Of a stretch of DNA of 64,000 nt, positions 31,601 through 41,968 are shown piece after piece. The translations under genes were made by a program, and so were the position numbers. The notes below the pieces were generated by a model. The model was not told the origin of the DNA. It searched no databases and saw nothing but the letters and a program-made list of their open reading frames with translations. Source of the DNA: Isochrysis galbana. Its lineage: Eukaryota; Haptophyta; Isochrysidales; Isochrysidaceae. The stretch is taken from the NCBI GenBank assembly GCA_018136815.1, contig CM030933.1, positions 1,426,001 through 1,490,000 of the forward strand, in the 5' to 3' direction. Position 1 is the stretch's first letter. Every line of letters starts with the position of its first letter.

Positions 31601-34600
31601 ATCGCTCGCAACCTTCGCCAAAATGACGGAGGTATCGCCGAATCGGCACTCTAATTGCATCCCCATCTCGGTGAGCGCTAAAAACCCTGCACCGATAATG
31701 CTAACAGTGCTCACACACCCGATGGATGTGCCAGTGGGCGTCGCTCCATAGATGGCCAAGGCGACTGCTCGGCTTGTTTGTATGAGGTCGAATGAAGGCG
31801 ACCGGTATAGCCCATTGTATGATCTGAAATTGTACTTGTAGCACAGCGTGGCGCCACCGGGTCGAACAAACGTGAAGCGTGCACTCGACGAGGCAAGTAT
31901 TTGGTTGGAGGCTGACACCGGTCCTCCGCAAGAGGCTCCACTGCCCGTCCCGGCCGTCCATTTCGCCCAGTCACCGTCCTCGACGTTCTGACCGGCGAAT
32001 TGGAGCACGATGGGAACGCCTACCAATGCTAGCACGAGTTGAGGCTCGTCTATTGTACTAGGCGGAAGCATGGGAGGAGGGGCCGGAGGCAGTGGCGGCA
32101 CTGGCGGAGGCGCTAACGGCTGCGGAATCTGAGGTGACGGTGGCGATGATGGGGGTGGTGGGCGATATCCACCTGGGGGAGCCGGTTCAAGTGGTGAAAG
32201 CAGCGTGATACTCGGCGTGGAGGGCGGTGGGCGTGGCGGAGCCCCAGGAGGCTCGCCACGTGGAAGTGGGGGCTGAGATGGCGGGGGGCTCGGCGCAGCT
32301 GCAATTTGAATTGAGTATGCGATAGCAAATGATGCCGAGAACGGCTGGGCCATTCTCGCCGATAACCCTGCAGTGAAATCGACGGACGAGACAATGCGGA
32401 GGATGTCTTTAGCTTGGAGATCGGCGTTGGAAGTGAGCGTAGTCGTGAGCCGATAACTAGTGCGGTTGGTCCTCTCAGCCCAGACATTCGATACGACGGC
32501 CAACAGTTCGCCACAGACGGTCGCAATGCGAGAAGACAAGTTCTCGCTGTCAAGCCCCGCGGACTCGGTCGTGGCGGGTGCCTCTACGGCCTCTGCATTC
32601 ACGGAGAAAGAAATCAAGTGGATGATTTGCTCCCCTGGCGCAAGGGGAGGTGAAGGTGCCAATGGAGGTAACGAGGGCGGCGGCGGTGAGGGCGGCGGCG
32701 GTGAGGGCGGCGGAGGAGAGGGCGGAGGAGGAGAGGGCGGGGGTGGCGAGGGTGGCGGTGGCGTGGGCGGCGGTGGCGAGGGTGGCGGTGGCGAGGGTGG
32801 CGGGGGCGACGGCGGCGGCGGCGACGGCGGCGGCGGCGAGGGTGGCGGCGGCGAGGGTGGCGGCGGCGACGGCGGCGGTGGCGAGGGTGGCGGCGGCGAG
32901 GGTGGCGGCGGCGAGGGAGGCGGCGGCGAGGGAGGCGGCGGCGAGGGTGGCGGCGGCGAGGGAGGTGGCGGCGAGGGTGGCGGCGGCGAGGGAGGTGGCG
33001 GCAACGGAGGTGGCGGCGATGGCGGAGGGGGCAAGGGTGGCGGCGGCGAGGGTGGCGGTGGCGAGGGTGGCGGTGGCGAGGGTGGCGGCGGCGAGGGAGG
33101 TGGCGGCAACGGAGGTGGCGGCGAGGGTGGCGGCGGCGAGGGTGGTGGTGTGGACGGAGGGGATGGAGGCGGTGAGGGTGGTGGCGGTGACGGCGGCGAG
33201 GGTGGCGGCGAGGGCGGTGGCGAGGGCGGTGGCGGCGACGGGGGAGGCGGCAACGGCGGCGGCGGCGATGGGGGAGGCGGCATCTGCGGCGGCGGCGATG
33301 GTGGTGGCGGTAGCGGGGGCGGCGAGGGGGGGCGCGGCGGTGAGGGCGGCGGTGAGGGGGACGGTGGCGGTGGTGGCGGTGAGGGGGACGGTGGCGGGGG
33401 TGATGGAGGCTCCGGCGGTCGCGGCGGCCATGATGGAGGCGGAGGGGGCGACGGCGGTGAAGGTGGTGGTGAAGGAGGGCTCGGTGGAGATGGCGGGGGC
33501 GGTGATGGAGGAGGCGGAGGAAATGGCGGTGGCCTCGGGGCACTGTTGGGAGGATAGGGCGGGAGCGAGGGCGGCGGTGGTGAAGGCGGCGGATGACGGG
33601 GCGGCGGCGGCGAGGGCGGTGGTCGCCGGGGCGGAGGAGGCGGGGGCGGCGAGGGCGGTGGTGGCCGGGGCGGGGGAGGCGAGGGCGGCGATGGAGGTGA
33701 TGGCGGGGAGGGAGGCGACGGGGGTTTCAATGGCGGTGAAGGCGGCGGTGGCGACGGGGGCGGCGGCGAGGGGGGGTGGGCGGGAGGTGGAGCTCTCGGT
33801 GGAAGAGGGGGTGAAGATGGCGGTGGCGAGGTCGGGGGGGTCGAGGGCGGCGGCGGCGAGAGCGGCGGCGAAGCGGGTGGCGTGGAGGGCGGCGGCTGTG
33901 GCGGCTCGAAAATGTAGACGTCTCGCTGCGGGGTGTCGGTTGAGTCACTTCCACCCACGACTGAGAAGGATGGGCACGTGGACGGTACGAGATAGGATCC
34001 ACAATATGGCGTGCCATCTTGCTAGGCCGATGTCTCGCTATCATTTGTTGATGAAGCACACAGGGAGCATGAGATCCATGGCGAGGGGGCGTAAAACACG
34101 ACCAAGCATGCATGTTCATGTGCGCTCATAGCAGCTCACCATGTAAGGCTGATAGGTATTGAGCTGCGGCTGTCCGCATGCGCGCAGCAGGCATGCTCGT
34201 CATAGATGACCATGATGTTCCATCGAAGGCATACGTCGTATTCAGAGTCGTGGACAAAGTACGTCCGCCAAGAACTGTGGGGTCCGATTGCACGAAACAA
34301 GAATGAGCCCACACGGAAGCGCTGCTCACGAGATGCTGCCTTCCTGCCAGGTTTCGGTAGTGCAGGCGCTTTTGCAAGCGGCAGGGGGCGAGGGGAAGAG
34401 GGTAGCCGGTTGGCGCGAATGCGACGGCTCGGTAGGTAGTCGCACAAGAGGCTCGAAAACTCGCACACCGTACAGATTGGACTCGAACACCGCCACGCTG
34501 ACCCCCTCGGCAGCCGAGGGCAGGGATGGCGCCAATGCCCAGCTGATGCCCTGGAAGACCTCCACCGAACTGAGCGGACTTCCACTGCTGCCGATTCCTC

Positions 34601-36403
34601 CCACAGCTGAGCACACGAAATGCGCCGAGATGAGCATGGTGAATTTTGCGTTGCGGCCAGCAAACAAGCAGCAACCTCGGAGCGTGGACTTTGCCCATCA
34701 ATCTGAAGTGGTTATGTGGACGGAGGCCAAGCTTGTGCATGCTAGCGGGGACGGTGAAAAGGGTTCACGCACCGTAGAGATTCGAATTCAGCTGCGCCAA
34801 ACCAAACCAAGCGCGACCATGGTTCAAGGTGGACGCGTCGATCGACCACGAAGTGCCATCAAAGGTGTAGACGAGGCCCCGGATGACAGATGTCGAGTCG
34901 AATCCACCTACGGCTGAGAGCAGGAGGCGCGGCGATCCCGCTGATACGTGAGAATCGTGCAATTCACCGTCGCGACGCAGTCGCCGCTCGAACACGACAT
35001 GGGCACGGCGAAGACTAGGCCTTCCCAACCGCCAAAGTCGAACACCGGCACCCGCACCGTATAGCCTTGAATTGAAAGCCTCCACACCAAGAGCGGCCAG
35101 GCCTGTCGGCAAGGAGGGCTCCGAAACCCAAGCAGAGTTGCCGTCGGTCGAGTAGACGTTTGCCGTCGGCGAGTTGCTCGTGTCAGCTCCACCCACAGCT
35201 GAGCGGGAAAAAGCGAAAGAGTCAGGGGTGCTTTGTCGATTCGCGCGCACTCTGCCTCGCCGGGAGCGGCCCATTGCCATGTTCGGAGGGAAAGGAAAGG
35301 ATGCAACATCCGCCTCGAAGAGCTGTCTCGCTAATGCCCGGACAACGCTTGCCACGAAACAAATGGGACATGAATTGCGTACCATACAGTTTAGTGCCCA
35401 CGACAGCAACTCCAAGGTGCTTGCTAGGCGACGGCAAGGATGGCGCCGATGCCCACGTGGAACCGTCGAATGAATCTACATCACCTACGACACCGCTGCC
35501 AGTGTCCCCACCCAAGACTGGATAGAATGGGGCGAAGGGAGCGAGAGGAGGTTGAAGGGACAGGAGGCGGTGTGATCAGCTGACGCCCGCGAGGCAATTG
35601 CTGACTGTTGAATCACGCACCGTGGGATCACCGGCCAAAACGACACGGTTGCGCCAGGCACGGACCAGCCAAACGGTTCGGTGCGTGCGCGAGAGGGCGG
35701 GATGCGCATTAGAGCGAGCGGCTTGCTCACCATAAAGCTTCGAGTTGAATACCGCGGCTGCCAAGCCATCACGCCCCATGGGCAGAGCCGGAGCGCTGCT
35801 CCATTGCAGTGCACTTTGCACCAGATGCCGAGCCCTCAATGACTGCACATCGTTGCTGCTGCAGCAGCCGATGTGATCAAATTGTGCGTCGCATTCGGTG
35901 TCTGGAGACACGTCACTCATGCGGAGCATCTCGTCGAGATTGGCGCACGTGATGGTCACACGTGTGAGCCCATTCGCTGTGCAGTCTGGTCCGTAGAGAT
36001 TGCGCTGCTGGCGCGGCCAGTAGACAGAGTTGCCCAGCTCTTCGCCAGTGGCTGCATTCACGCACGACTCGCCCACCTCCCGCATCGGCTCTGTAAGCCA
36101 CTCATCCGGAGGACAGAGAGAGCAGCGGCGAGGCCCCTCGAGCTCTCCAACCAGCACTTGTGCACTGCTGCGGCCACGGCCGATGGAGAGCGTCTCAGCC
36201 CAGTGTGGCGAGGCAAGCCCAAGCCCAAGCGTGAGCAGTACAACAGCGGCCAGAGAGATGGAGAAGAGCTTGAGTGGACTGGCGAAGCCGGATCGGTGTG
36301 GTGACTCCCCAGCAGCAGCCTTTCTCTTCTGCTGGAGGGGCTTCTCGAGCTCCCTCTCGCTGTATCTCTCTCTGCTGTGTGTGTCACGAGCGGTTGGCGC
36401 CAT
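22652..36403 (-). CDS. Giant Kelch-REJ-GPS receptor, polycystin-1-like, 4223 aa, 7 exons
   Basis: CDS: complement of 35731-36403, 35383-35517, 35058-35198, 34773-34913, 34469-34606, 34140-34274 and 22652-33960. All six introns are phase 1 with GT-AG ends, and the total is 4,224 codons. Order: a hydrophobic signal anchor (LFSISLAAVVLLTLGLGLA, about 45-63); a Cys-containing region; a Kelch propeller; a Pro-rich stalk (33900-32640); IPT/TIG-like repeats (about 32040-30300); a REJ-like region starting PVALIEAPGEIGSC (about 29900-28000); a GAIN-like segment; Pro-rich stalks at about 27200-26700 and 26500-25480 flanking a Cys-rich insert; an EGF-like motif (about 25440-25330). A GPS motif (CLCNHLTDF, about 25310-25190) precedes the first membrane helix (about 25060). 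A ~570-residue loop and four more helices follow, ending FFVVEPIEILLLVSLPFLL. Polycystin-1 shares REJ, GPS and a similar FxxEPxxxLLL helix; the six channel-type helices are missing. Likely a surface receptor with autoproteolysis at HL|T. Start 36508 is an alternative. Confidence 0.87.
25480..26500 (-). repeat. Pro-rich stalk between Cys-rich insert and EGF-like motif
   Basis: About 340 codons of SPPPP/APPP/PSPPP repeats on the minus strand, appearing as GGC/GGT/GGA-rich sequence on the plus strand. This resembles extensin/pherophorin hydroxyproline stalks of algal walls and scales. The mirror plus-strand Gly-rich frames are artefacts. Confidence 0.9.
32640..33900 (-). repeat. Main Pro-rich stalk (SPPPP tandem array)
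   Basis: About 420 codons, including a long run of near-perfect five-residue SPPPP repeats (33140-32700). It separates the Kelch head from the IPT/TIG region. Likely to vary in length between alleles because the DNA is a 15-bp tandem array. Confidence 0.92.
34140..35517 (-). other. Kelch exon cluster, one blade per exon
   Basis: Five consecutive exons of 135, 141, 141, 138 and 135 nt each encode one unit from V/A-x-GG to LY (LH in the last). All are bounded by phase-1 introns with nearly identical joints (TAT/TAC G | GT...CAG | xx GTG GGT). Blade six is split: SAPALPMGRDGLAAAVFNSK at the end of exon 1 pairs with VVGGSDSTDTPQRDVYIF at the start of exon 7, giving a classical closed six-bladed propeller. 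Confidence 0.88.
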
Positions 36404-37190
36404 CCTGTTGTTCCGTCTACTTGATGGATACCCCCGCTCTGCCTGTACTTCTCTCTCGGTCTCTGTTCCTCCCCACCCTGATCTATGGCGCCATCGAGTG
36501 TGCCCCACCTCGCGCGAGGTCCTCTCTCTCTAACTCTCTCTCTCCCTCGCTCTCTCTCTCTCTCGCTCTCTCTCTTTCCTCTCCCTCTCCCCCTCTGTGC
36601 TCGTCCTTCTCTCTCGCTCTCATCCCCCTCTCTTTGGTCTTCCTTCTCGTTCCTCTCTCCCTCTCCCTCCCTCCCTCCCTCTCTCTCCCTCTCTCTTTCT
36701 CCCTCTCCCCCCCCCCCCCCCCCTCCTTTCTCTCTTTCTCCTCGTTCTCCTTCTTCCCTCCCCTCCCTCCCCCCCCTCTCTGTCCCCTCCCACCTCCCCA
36801 TCTCCTCTCCCTTTTCTCTCTCTCCCTCTCTATCATCCTCTCGAAAGGATTCCCTCCTCTCCTCTCTCTCTCTCTCTCTCTGAAACGAACTTTCTTCTTC
36901 TCCTCCTGTTGAGGAATGTCCTGCCGTTTCCCTCTCTTCTTCTTCTTCTTCTCTCTCTCTCTCTCTCTCCCCCCTCGTGGCAGACTGCGAGTACAAGCTT
37001 GTTTCGCCAGAAATTTCCTTCGTCTGATGGATATTTTGCGGCTGGCGGTTTGGTCGCTTTGCGGATCTTTTTGGAGGGATTGTAGGGGGCAGTGTGCTCT
37101 TTCGCACTGTCAAGGTCCCATGTCATTTGATCAAAGTCTCCAGAAGTTATGTTAATAAATAGCAAGGGTGGTCTGGGCGCGCATTTCTTT
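36404..37190. repeat. CT-rich tract upstream of the giant receptor gene
   Basis: 36520-36975 is an almost pure pyrimidine stretch on the plus strand with a C17-C18 block, i.e. GA-rich in the direction of the receptor mRNA. It is probably 5' UTR or promoter. The Arg/Glu-rich frame across it is compositional. Confidence 0.65.
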
Positions 37191-37564
37191 ACCGTGATCG
37201 GCCCGTTACTTCTCTGCAACGCGGCTCGGCGCTGGCGCCATGGGCGCCTGGCTGAGGGGAGGGCGGCTGCAGGGTGGGAGCCTGGGCACTTGGCCGTGCG
37301 TTGACCAGAGGGGGCCTATACCTTGGACGGTGTGCACGCATCAGAGGCTCGGACAGTGTGAGAGGTAGCGCGAGCCGCACGATGAGGCTGGGAAGCGGCG
37401 GGCGTGAGCGGACGTCGAGAGTTGAGTGCCGGCCAGCGGTATGAAGGAGCGAGGATCGGTTTGGGCGGCGAATCTGGAAACTGGCCGCCAATATTTCGTC
37501 GGTTGCCGGCGCGGAGGTCGCGTGCGTCGCGTGCGCGTGTCGTGTGCCGAGGAGAGTGTCTGTG

Positions 37565-37609
<45 letters not shown>

Positions 37610-38127
37610 CGTTTGAGGGTCCGGTGTGCGTGCGACTGCATGGTGCCACATGCAGTGGGTGCACGTCTGAGTGAGAGGGTGCGGTGGAGTTGCATGACCG
37701 ACGGATGGTGCGCTCTGATTGGCTGACAGCGCGGGCATGCGGATTGTTTGCGTGCGGATCGTCCTTTCTTTGTGCTATGTGCGTATGTCGTCGTATGCTG
37801 TGCGTATGCGTATGCCATAGTCCATAGTATGCGTATGTGTGCGCTTGTACACGGTGTGGGGGTGGGGTGGGGGCAGCTATGTGAATCAATTTGGAACCTT
37901 TGTGCAGTTGCTGCAGAGATGTCCTGTGTGCGCTGGAGCGAACTCGCAGCAATTGTCATGTCATGCACCTTGGTATGATATGTATGATGTATGATGTATG
38001 CGTGCTATCATTATAATTTAACTGCTACAGTACTGCCACGACTTTAACCACTAACTGGGACTGGCCCGACGATTGGGATTGCGGAATTGTTACAAAATCA
38101 AAGAGAGCACACACACATCTCCAACAA
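37191..38127. other. Intergenic with a (TG)n microsatellite at 37565-37610
   Basis: About 22 GT dinucleotides at 37565-37609 flanked by GC-rich sequence. Further TG-rich stretches lie at 37790-37880. No gene recognised. Confidence 0.5.
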
Positions 38128-39399
38128 TCACGCTTGTGCAATAAACTTTCCTGCGAAGTCCGCCGCATTGCGGTGCGCTTTGAACTGTTTCACCATCTGC
38201 TCGATCCACGCATGCTCATTGTCGCACCCCTCCCGATATGCCCGCCGGTAAGCACGCGCCTTGCGCGCGAATTTGCGTGACGTGGAAAGCTTCAGCACAT
38301 CTCGCCCCATGCTCTTCAAAATCATCTCGTGGAAATCCTTTTCGTACCGGTTGTTCCGACGATAGGTTTGCTTCATCTTGCCCCAGTCATATTCGATGCC
38401 TTGGCCCGCAAGCTCACAATGGCCCTTTGGGGACATCACCAGGATGTGACCCCGCGCATCGACCATCGCCTGCAGCGCAGTTTTCTCCTTCATGAAATCC
38501 TCGCAGAGGCTGAGCATGTAGTCCATGCTCATGCTCTATACACGTGACGCGGGGAGGGGAGGGGGGGTCGGGAGCGATCGCTGCCGCTGTGCAAAGCAAA
38601 AACAAGTCAATTGCGCAGGGCTGAGGCAAGAGCACCTGATCGCGACCCTTGGGATCATCATCGTCGACGAACTCTACCATGCCCACTTTCCAAAGGCCAC
38701 GCTCCCACAGAATCTGCCTCTTGCCCTTCGCCTTGCCTATGTATGTACTCCGTCACATTTGGCTCGAAGTGTGGCGGCGGATCACCTGCGCGGTACGCGA
38801 AGTGTTGAATGTCGCCGACCTTCAGTACGGCGCCGTCTCCCAAGCAGCCAGCCGACATCTTGGACGGCCGCGGCGTTGCTTGCTTGCCCCCCATCTTCAC
38901 GCCCATTGAATTCGTGTTGAGTGCGCCAGGCCGGTGCGCCGAGTGGCCCGACGACCAATCAACCTCAATCGCCACCTGTGATGCAGCAACGATATGTGTG
39001 TGTGTAAACCAATCTATGCATGGATGAAGATGACTGCGGCGTGCACACCTGAGCGCCCGGGTAGAGGTACTCGTACATGTCAAGGACGTCGTCGACTTGC
39101 GAACTGAAGTGGGCAAACGTCCAATAGCCCTCCTTTCCCTTGCCGTACATCAAAAAGCGGACCGCCGGAGACGCGGACAGCTCGCTTTTGCGCTTTGCCC
39201 GCCGCATTGCGTTGAGGCCGGCGAGCTCGTCGGCCGTCATCGGCACGCCGAATCCACGCTGCTCATCCTTGAACCCGGACACCATCTCTCCCGGACCGTC
39301 TGTCTTCTTCCTCAAGCCCCGCACCCCGCCGACAACCCACTGGAATCTGAGAGGGGGGTGGTGATTGGTGGTCGAGGCATTGCGCGCCAAGTGAGCAAA

Positions 39400-39438
39400 G
39401 GGAGGGAGGGAGGGAGGGAGGGAGGGAGGGAGGGAGGG
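39400..39438. repeat. (GGGA)n microsatellite
   Basis: About nine GGGA units inside the first intron of the transposase-like gene. Confidence 0.95.
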
Positions 39439-39588
39439 CGAACACTTACGAGCTCTTCTGCCATTGCTTGAAGATACTCTCGTCTTGACCTGAAAATAGA
39501 AGAGGCGTTGACTGCGAGCTGCTTCTCCTCCCTGTCACGGTCGTACTTGTCGCGCTGTGCCGCATAGCCGGGATGCCGCCGCCCGACT

Positions 39589-39648
39589 GCAAGCGAGCTG
39601 CGGCGCTTGTAGCGCCGCGTCGGCAAAGAAGCGCCGCAGCTCGCTTGC
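39589..39648. repeat. 20-bp perfect inverted repeat with 20-bp loop
   Basis: GCAAGCGAGCTGCGGCGCTT at 39589-39608 is the exact reverse complement of 39629-39648. It lies inside the first proposed exon of the transposase-like gene and would form a very stable hairpin. It could be a remnant of a small inverted-repeat insertion. Confidence 0.92.
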
Positions 39649-39927
39649 TCTTGCTCTGCCGCTGCTTCGAGCGGCCGCTTGTGCAGCCGCTCCTTGCGGG
39701 GCGGCTGCCCGACCACCGATCCAGATGACCAGACGTAGCCGCGCACCACCCTCGTGATGGCGTTGCGCAGCCAGCCCTCGACGACAGCCTCCGGGTTCAT
39801 TTCCAGCCGCATGCTGGAACGCTCCACTGAACGCTGGCCTGGCCCACGCCCCCTGCTGCCGCCGCCCACAGCACCACCCGGTTGGGGTCAACCTGTTCAA
39901 CCCAAAGTTTTCGACGTACACTGACGA

Positions 39928-40299
39928 ATGTCAGTTCTTATTCAGTTCATTAAAAATTTCAAGCACAATGCGGACATTAAAGACACCTTACACAGAATTT
40001 GCGAGATTGATAAATCATTCACACTGGTTTATATGAGACACACTCTCTTGAGCAAGAAATTCACTGAGAAAACAATCATCGATATGAGTCGTGATGATCT
40101 GCTTGGTACAATCAAAACTTATGTCAATTCGGAATTAACTCCCCCCTCCAAGAATTGTTAGAAGGTGTCGATTCGGGTTCAGCTTCCCAAGTAAAGATTG
40201 AAAACAAAAGGCCGCTTATCGTTTCGGGTTCAGCTCCCGTAAAGATTGAACCCACAAGGCCGCCCAGCAACATCAAATACAAAAAAGCTCGGTCCTAGG
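39928..40299 (+). pseudogene. Unknown AT-rich ORF broken at a C6 run
   Basis: The frame from 39928 encodes a lysine/isoleucine-rich protein (start MSVLIQFIKNFKHN) and stops at 40161. Changing frame at the C6 run 40141-40146 continues as LQELLEGVDSGSASQVKIEN and contains two copies of SGSA(SQ/P)VKIE-x2-RP, ending YKKARS. This suggests a single ~124-codon gene with a one- or two-base indel. Composition is much more AT-rich than the neighbours. Function unknown. Confidence 0.5.
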
Positions 40300-40624
40300 T
40301 AGGACACCGGGCCGAGCTCACCATGAGGGCGCTCCTGCCGAGCGAGTCCACCGCGGCAAGGGGGACATTGGTCTCCCCGCTGGCAGGCACCCACCACAAG
40401 GAATCGGTAAAGAGAGGTCGTTTGACTTCATTTGCTATCCTGAATGTTTGTCGTTTTCTTCTCCACTCTTGAACCATCGTCGTTCCAACTGTCGAATCCA
40501 GAGTATCTCTATACTCAAAGCGGATTCGATACTCGATAGTGCGAACGAATTTTGTTTTCAGGGCTTGTCTCGATGGTTCGCCGTTCGCCGCTCGCTCGAC
40601 ATATTGAACACCGAGGCTGCACAT
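40295..40624 (-). CDS. Hypothetical ORF, 109 aa
   Basis: The minus frame contains TIEYRIRFEYRDTLDSTVG and EWRRKRQTF. A related short segment (HRIRLEYIRY) occurs in the corresponding place of the second repeat near 41050-41020. This suggests two diverged copies of one unknown gene start. No domain recognised. Confidence 0.35.
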   Translation of the reverse strand: MCSLGVQYVERAANGEPSRQALKTKFVRTIEYRIRFEYRDTLDSTVGTTMVQEWRRKRQTFRIANEVKRPLFTDSLWWVPASGETNVPLAAVDSLGRSALMVSSARCPT

Positions 40625-40860
40625 CGCTCGTCAATTCATTTGTCTCCTTCTTTGTTTGTTTCGAGCGTTTATGTTTGTTTCTCAGTTCTTTTGTTGATTG
40701 AGTGGTGTAAGTAGATTGAGTTTTGTGAGGTGGTCACGTGTGCCGTCGTCATGTAGCGCGTTCCCCTCCCTCCCTCTCTCTCTCTCTCTCAAGATTGTGC
40801 CCCGAATGAGACTTGACACAATCAAGCATCCGCTTGATTCGACACCAACCTTCTTTAACA
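40498..40860. repeat. Diverged ~360-bp direct repeat, copy 1
   Basis: The shared series runs CCAGAGTATCT..TATACTC, GAGTTTTGTTTTC-like, TTGTCTCGA, GATGTAGCGCG/CATGTAGCGCG, a CT-rich run, then GAGACTTGACAC and GCTTGATTCGA. Each motif occurs about 520 bp further on in copy 2. Confidence 0.65.
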
Positions 40861-40961
40861 TCGTCCGAGGTCGAGCTGCTCGTGTTGTCTGAGGTCGAAC
40901 TGCTCGTGTCGTCATTACTCAAGTCTTCGACATCGGTCAACGGTTCATCCTCCTCGCGCAC
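40749..40961 (-). CDS. Short acidic Ser/Thr/Asp-rich ORF
   Basis: Seventy codons with DDTSSSTSDNTSSSTSDD and a downstream WCRIKRMLDCVK segment. An open frame extends upstream without a start. Possibly an exon of an unknown gene. No recognisable domain. Confidence 0.3.
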   Translation of the reverse strand: MREEDEPLTDVEDLSNDDTSSSTSDNTSSSTSDDVKEGWCRIKRMLDCVKSHSGHNLEREREREGGERAT

Positions 40962-41017
40962 TCCGACGATAATACAGGTCTTGGGTGGCTTTGTGTCACC
41001 TTGCTTGATGTCGCATC

Positions 41018-41370
41018 CAGAGTATCTTATATACTCTAGGCGGATGCGGTGCTTCTATCAATGTGAGGTGTGTGTAAAGAAAATCGAGTGAGTTTTGTTT
41101 TCGCCAATGAGTTGTCTCGAAGCTCCGCCGCATTGCACGTCGAATTTGCATTCGTTTCTCTCGTTTAATTGGTTTGTTTGTGCGATGTTGCGTTAGCTTT
41201 CGGAGTTTTCTTGTTGGTGAGTGAGTGATGTGGGCTGGTGTCTCGTGGGCCGTGCCGTCGCGATGTAGCGCGCTCTTTCCCCCTCTCTCTCAAGACTTCT
41301 CTTCACTCCATGCCCTTGCCCCATTGAGACTTGACACGAACAAGCACGAGCTTGATTCGATAGTTTGAAG
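41018..41370. repeat. Diverged ~360-bp direct repeat, copy 2
   Basis: Partner of 40498-40860, with the same order of motifs and GATGTAGCGCGCTC before the CT-rich run. Confidence 0.65.
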
Positions 41371-41638
41371 ACATCCCTTACTCACTCGCACGGCCTCGCT
41401 TGCACTCCGCGCGCGCGCGCCACGCCCCACCCATCCATCATGTGGTACAGACATGCGAAACAGAGAAGTCGGAACAACGAGAGCAGACCTCGCGGTGGAG
41501 CTACCGCCGATATACGAAGAGAAGACGGAAGACTACAACCGATGCATGAAGAGAAGACGGAAGACAGTCGTGGAACGTTTGATGACATCGAAAGAAAGTA
41601 AGAGAAGGGGTAGAATGTCGCCGACGAGACCTTGAGGC

Positions 41639-41968
41639 TTAAAATAAACCACCGGTTAGAAGTAAAAGTCTGTCATCGTATGGAATACGACATAGCGTGA
41701 GCCTGTGTATATTGCGTGTCGTCCCAGTTTGATTCATGCTCGCATAACACATGGCGCCTAAATTAGACGTGTGAGTCAACCTGCACTTGATATAGATGTC
41801 CAGCTCTTTCACTTTCGGCATGTGCACATTCTTCATCACATTGTCGAAGGAAGGAGAAGAAGAGTCTTCGAACTCGAGCCACACCCTGCTCACGGACAAT
41901 GGCAAGTTCATATTCGTCACCTCGCGTGGGATCTCGGTCAACTTGATATATTTCTTACCGTGTAGCAT
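41639..41968 (-). CDS. Hypothetical ORF, 109 aa, AT-richer
   Basis: Starts MLHGKKYIKLTEIPREVTN and has alternating hydrophobic/charged segments (VHMPKVKELDIYIK). Base composition resembles the unknown ORFs at 39.9-40.3 and 62.9-63.3 kb. No family recognised. May be part of a longer interrupted gene. Confidence 0.4.
   Translation of the reverse strand: MLHGKKYIKLTEIPREVTNMNLPLSVSRVWLEFEDSSSPSFDNVMKNVHMPKVKELDIYIKCRLTHTSNLGAMCYASMNQTGTTRNIHRLTLCRIPYDDRLLLLTGGLF

Larger units (their letters stand above)
38128..39869 (-). pseudogene. DDE-transposase-like gene, four exons, frameshifted
   Basis: Exons (minus): about 39450-39869, 39049-39339, 38636-38975 and 38128-38535. All introns are phase 0: GTAAGT/TTCCAG, GTGTGC/CACAG, GTGCTC/TATAG. 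The order GKGKEGYWTFAHFSSQVDDV, YEYLYPGAQ, VAIEVDWSSGHSAHRPGALN, KMGGKQ, VGDIQHF, IEYDWGK and LSTSRKFARKARAYRRAY matches, as I recall it, a DDE-type family common in fungal and algal genomes. The Asp in VDWSSGHS is a likely catalytic residue. In the third exon a 4-bp tandem duplication (TATGTATGTA on plus, 38739-38748) breaks the frame; without it the text continues KAKGKRQILWERGLWKVG into the donor. So this is an inactivated copy or a local sequence error. The 5' end may be incomplete. Confidence 0.75.

Noticed and set aside
32460-34131. Long plus-strand Gly/Ala-rich ORFs opposite the Pro-rich stalk
   Set aside because: They are exact antisense shadows of SPPPP codons; the minus frame is open for 3,768 codons and carries real domains.
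36058-37113. Arg/Glu-rich 351-aa ORF
   Set aside because: Produced by the CT-rich tract upstream of the giant receptor; no domain and two overlapping frames equally open.
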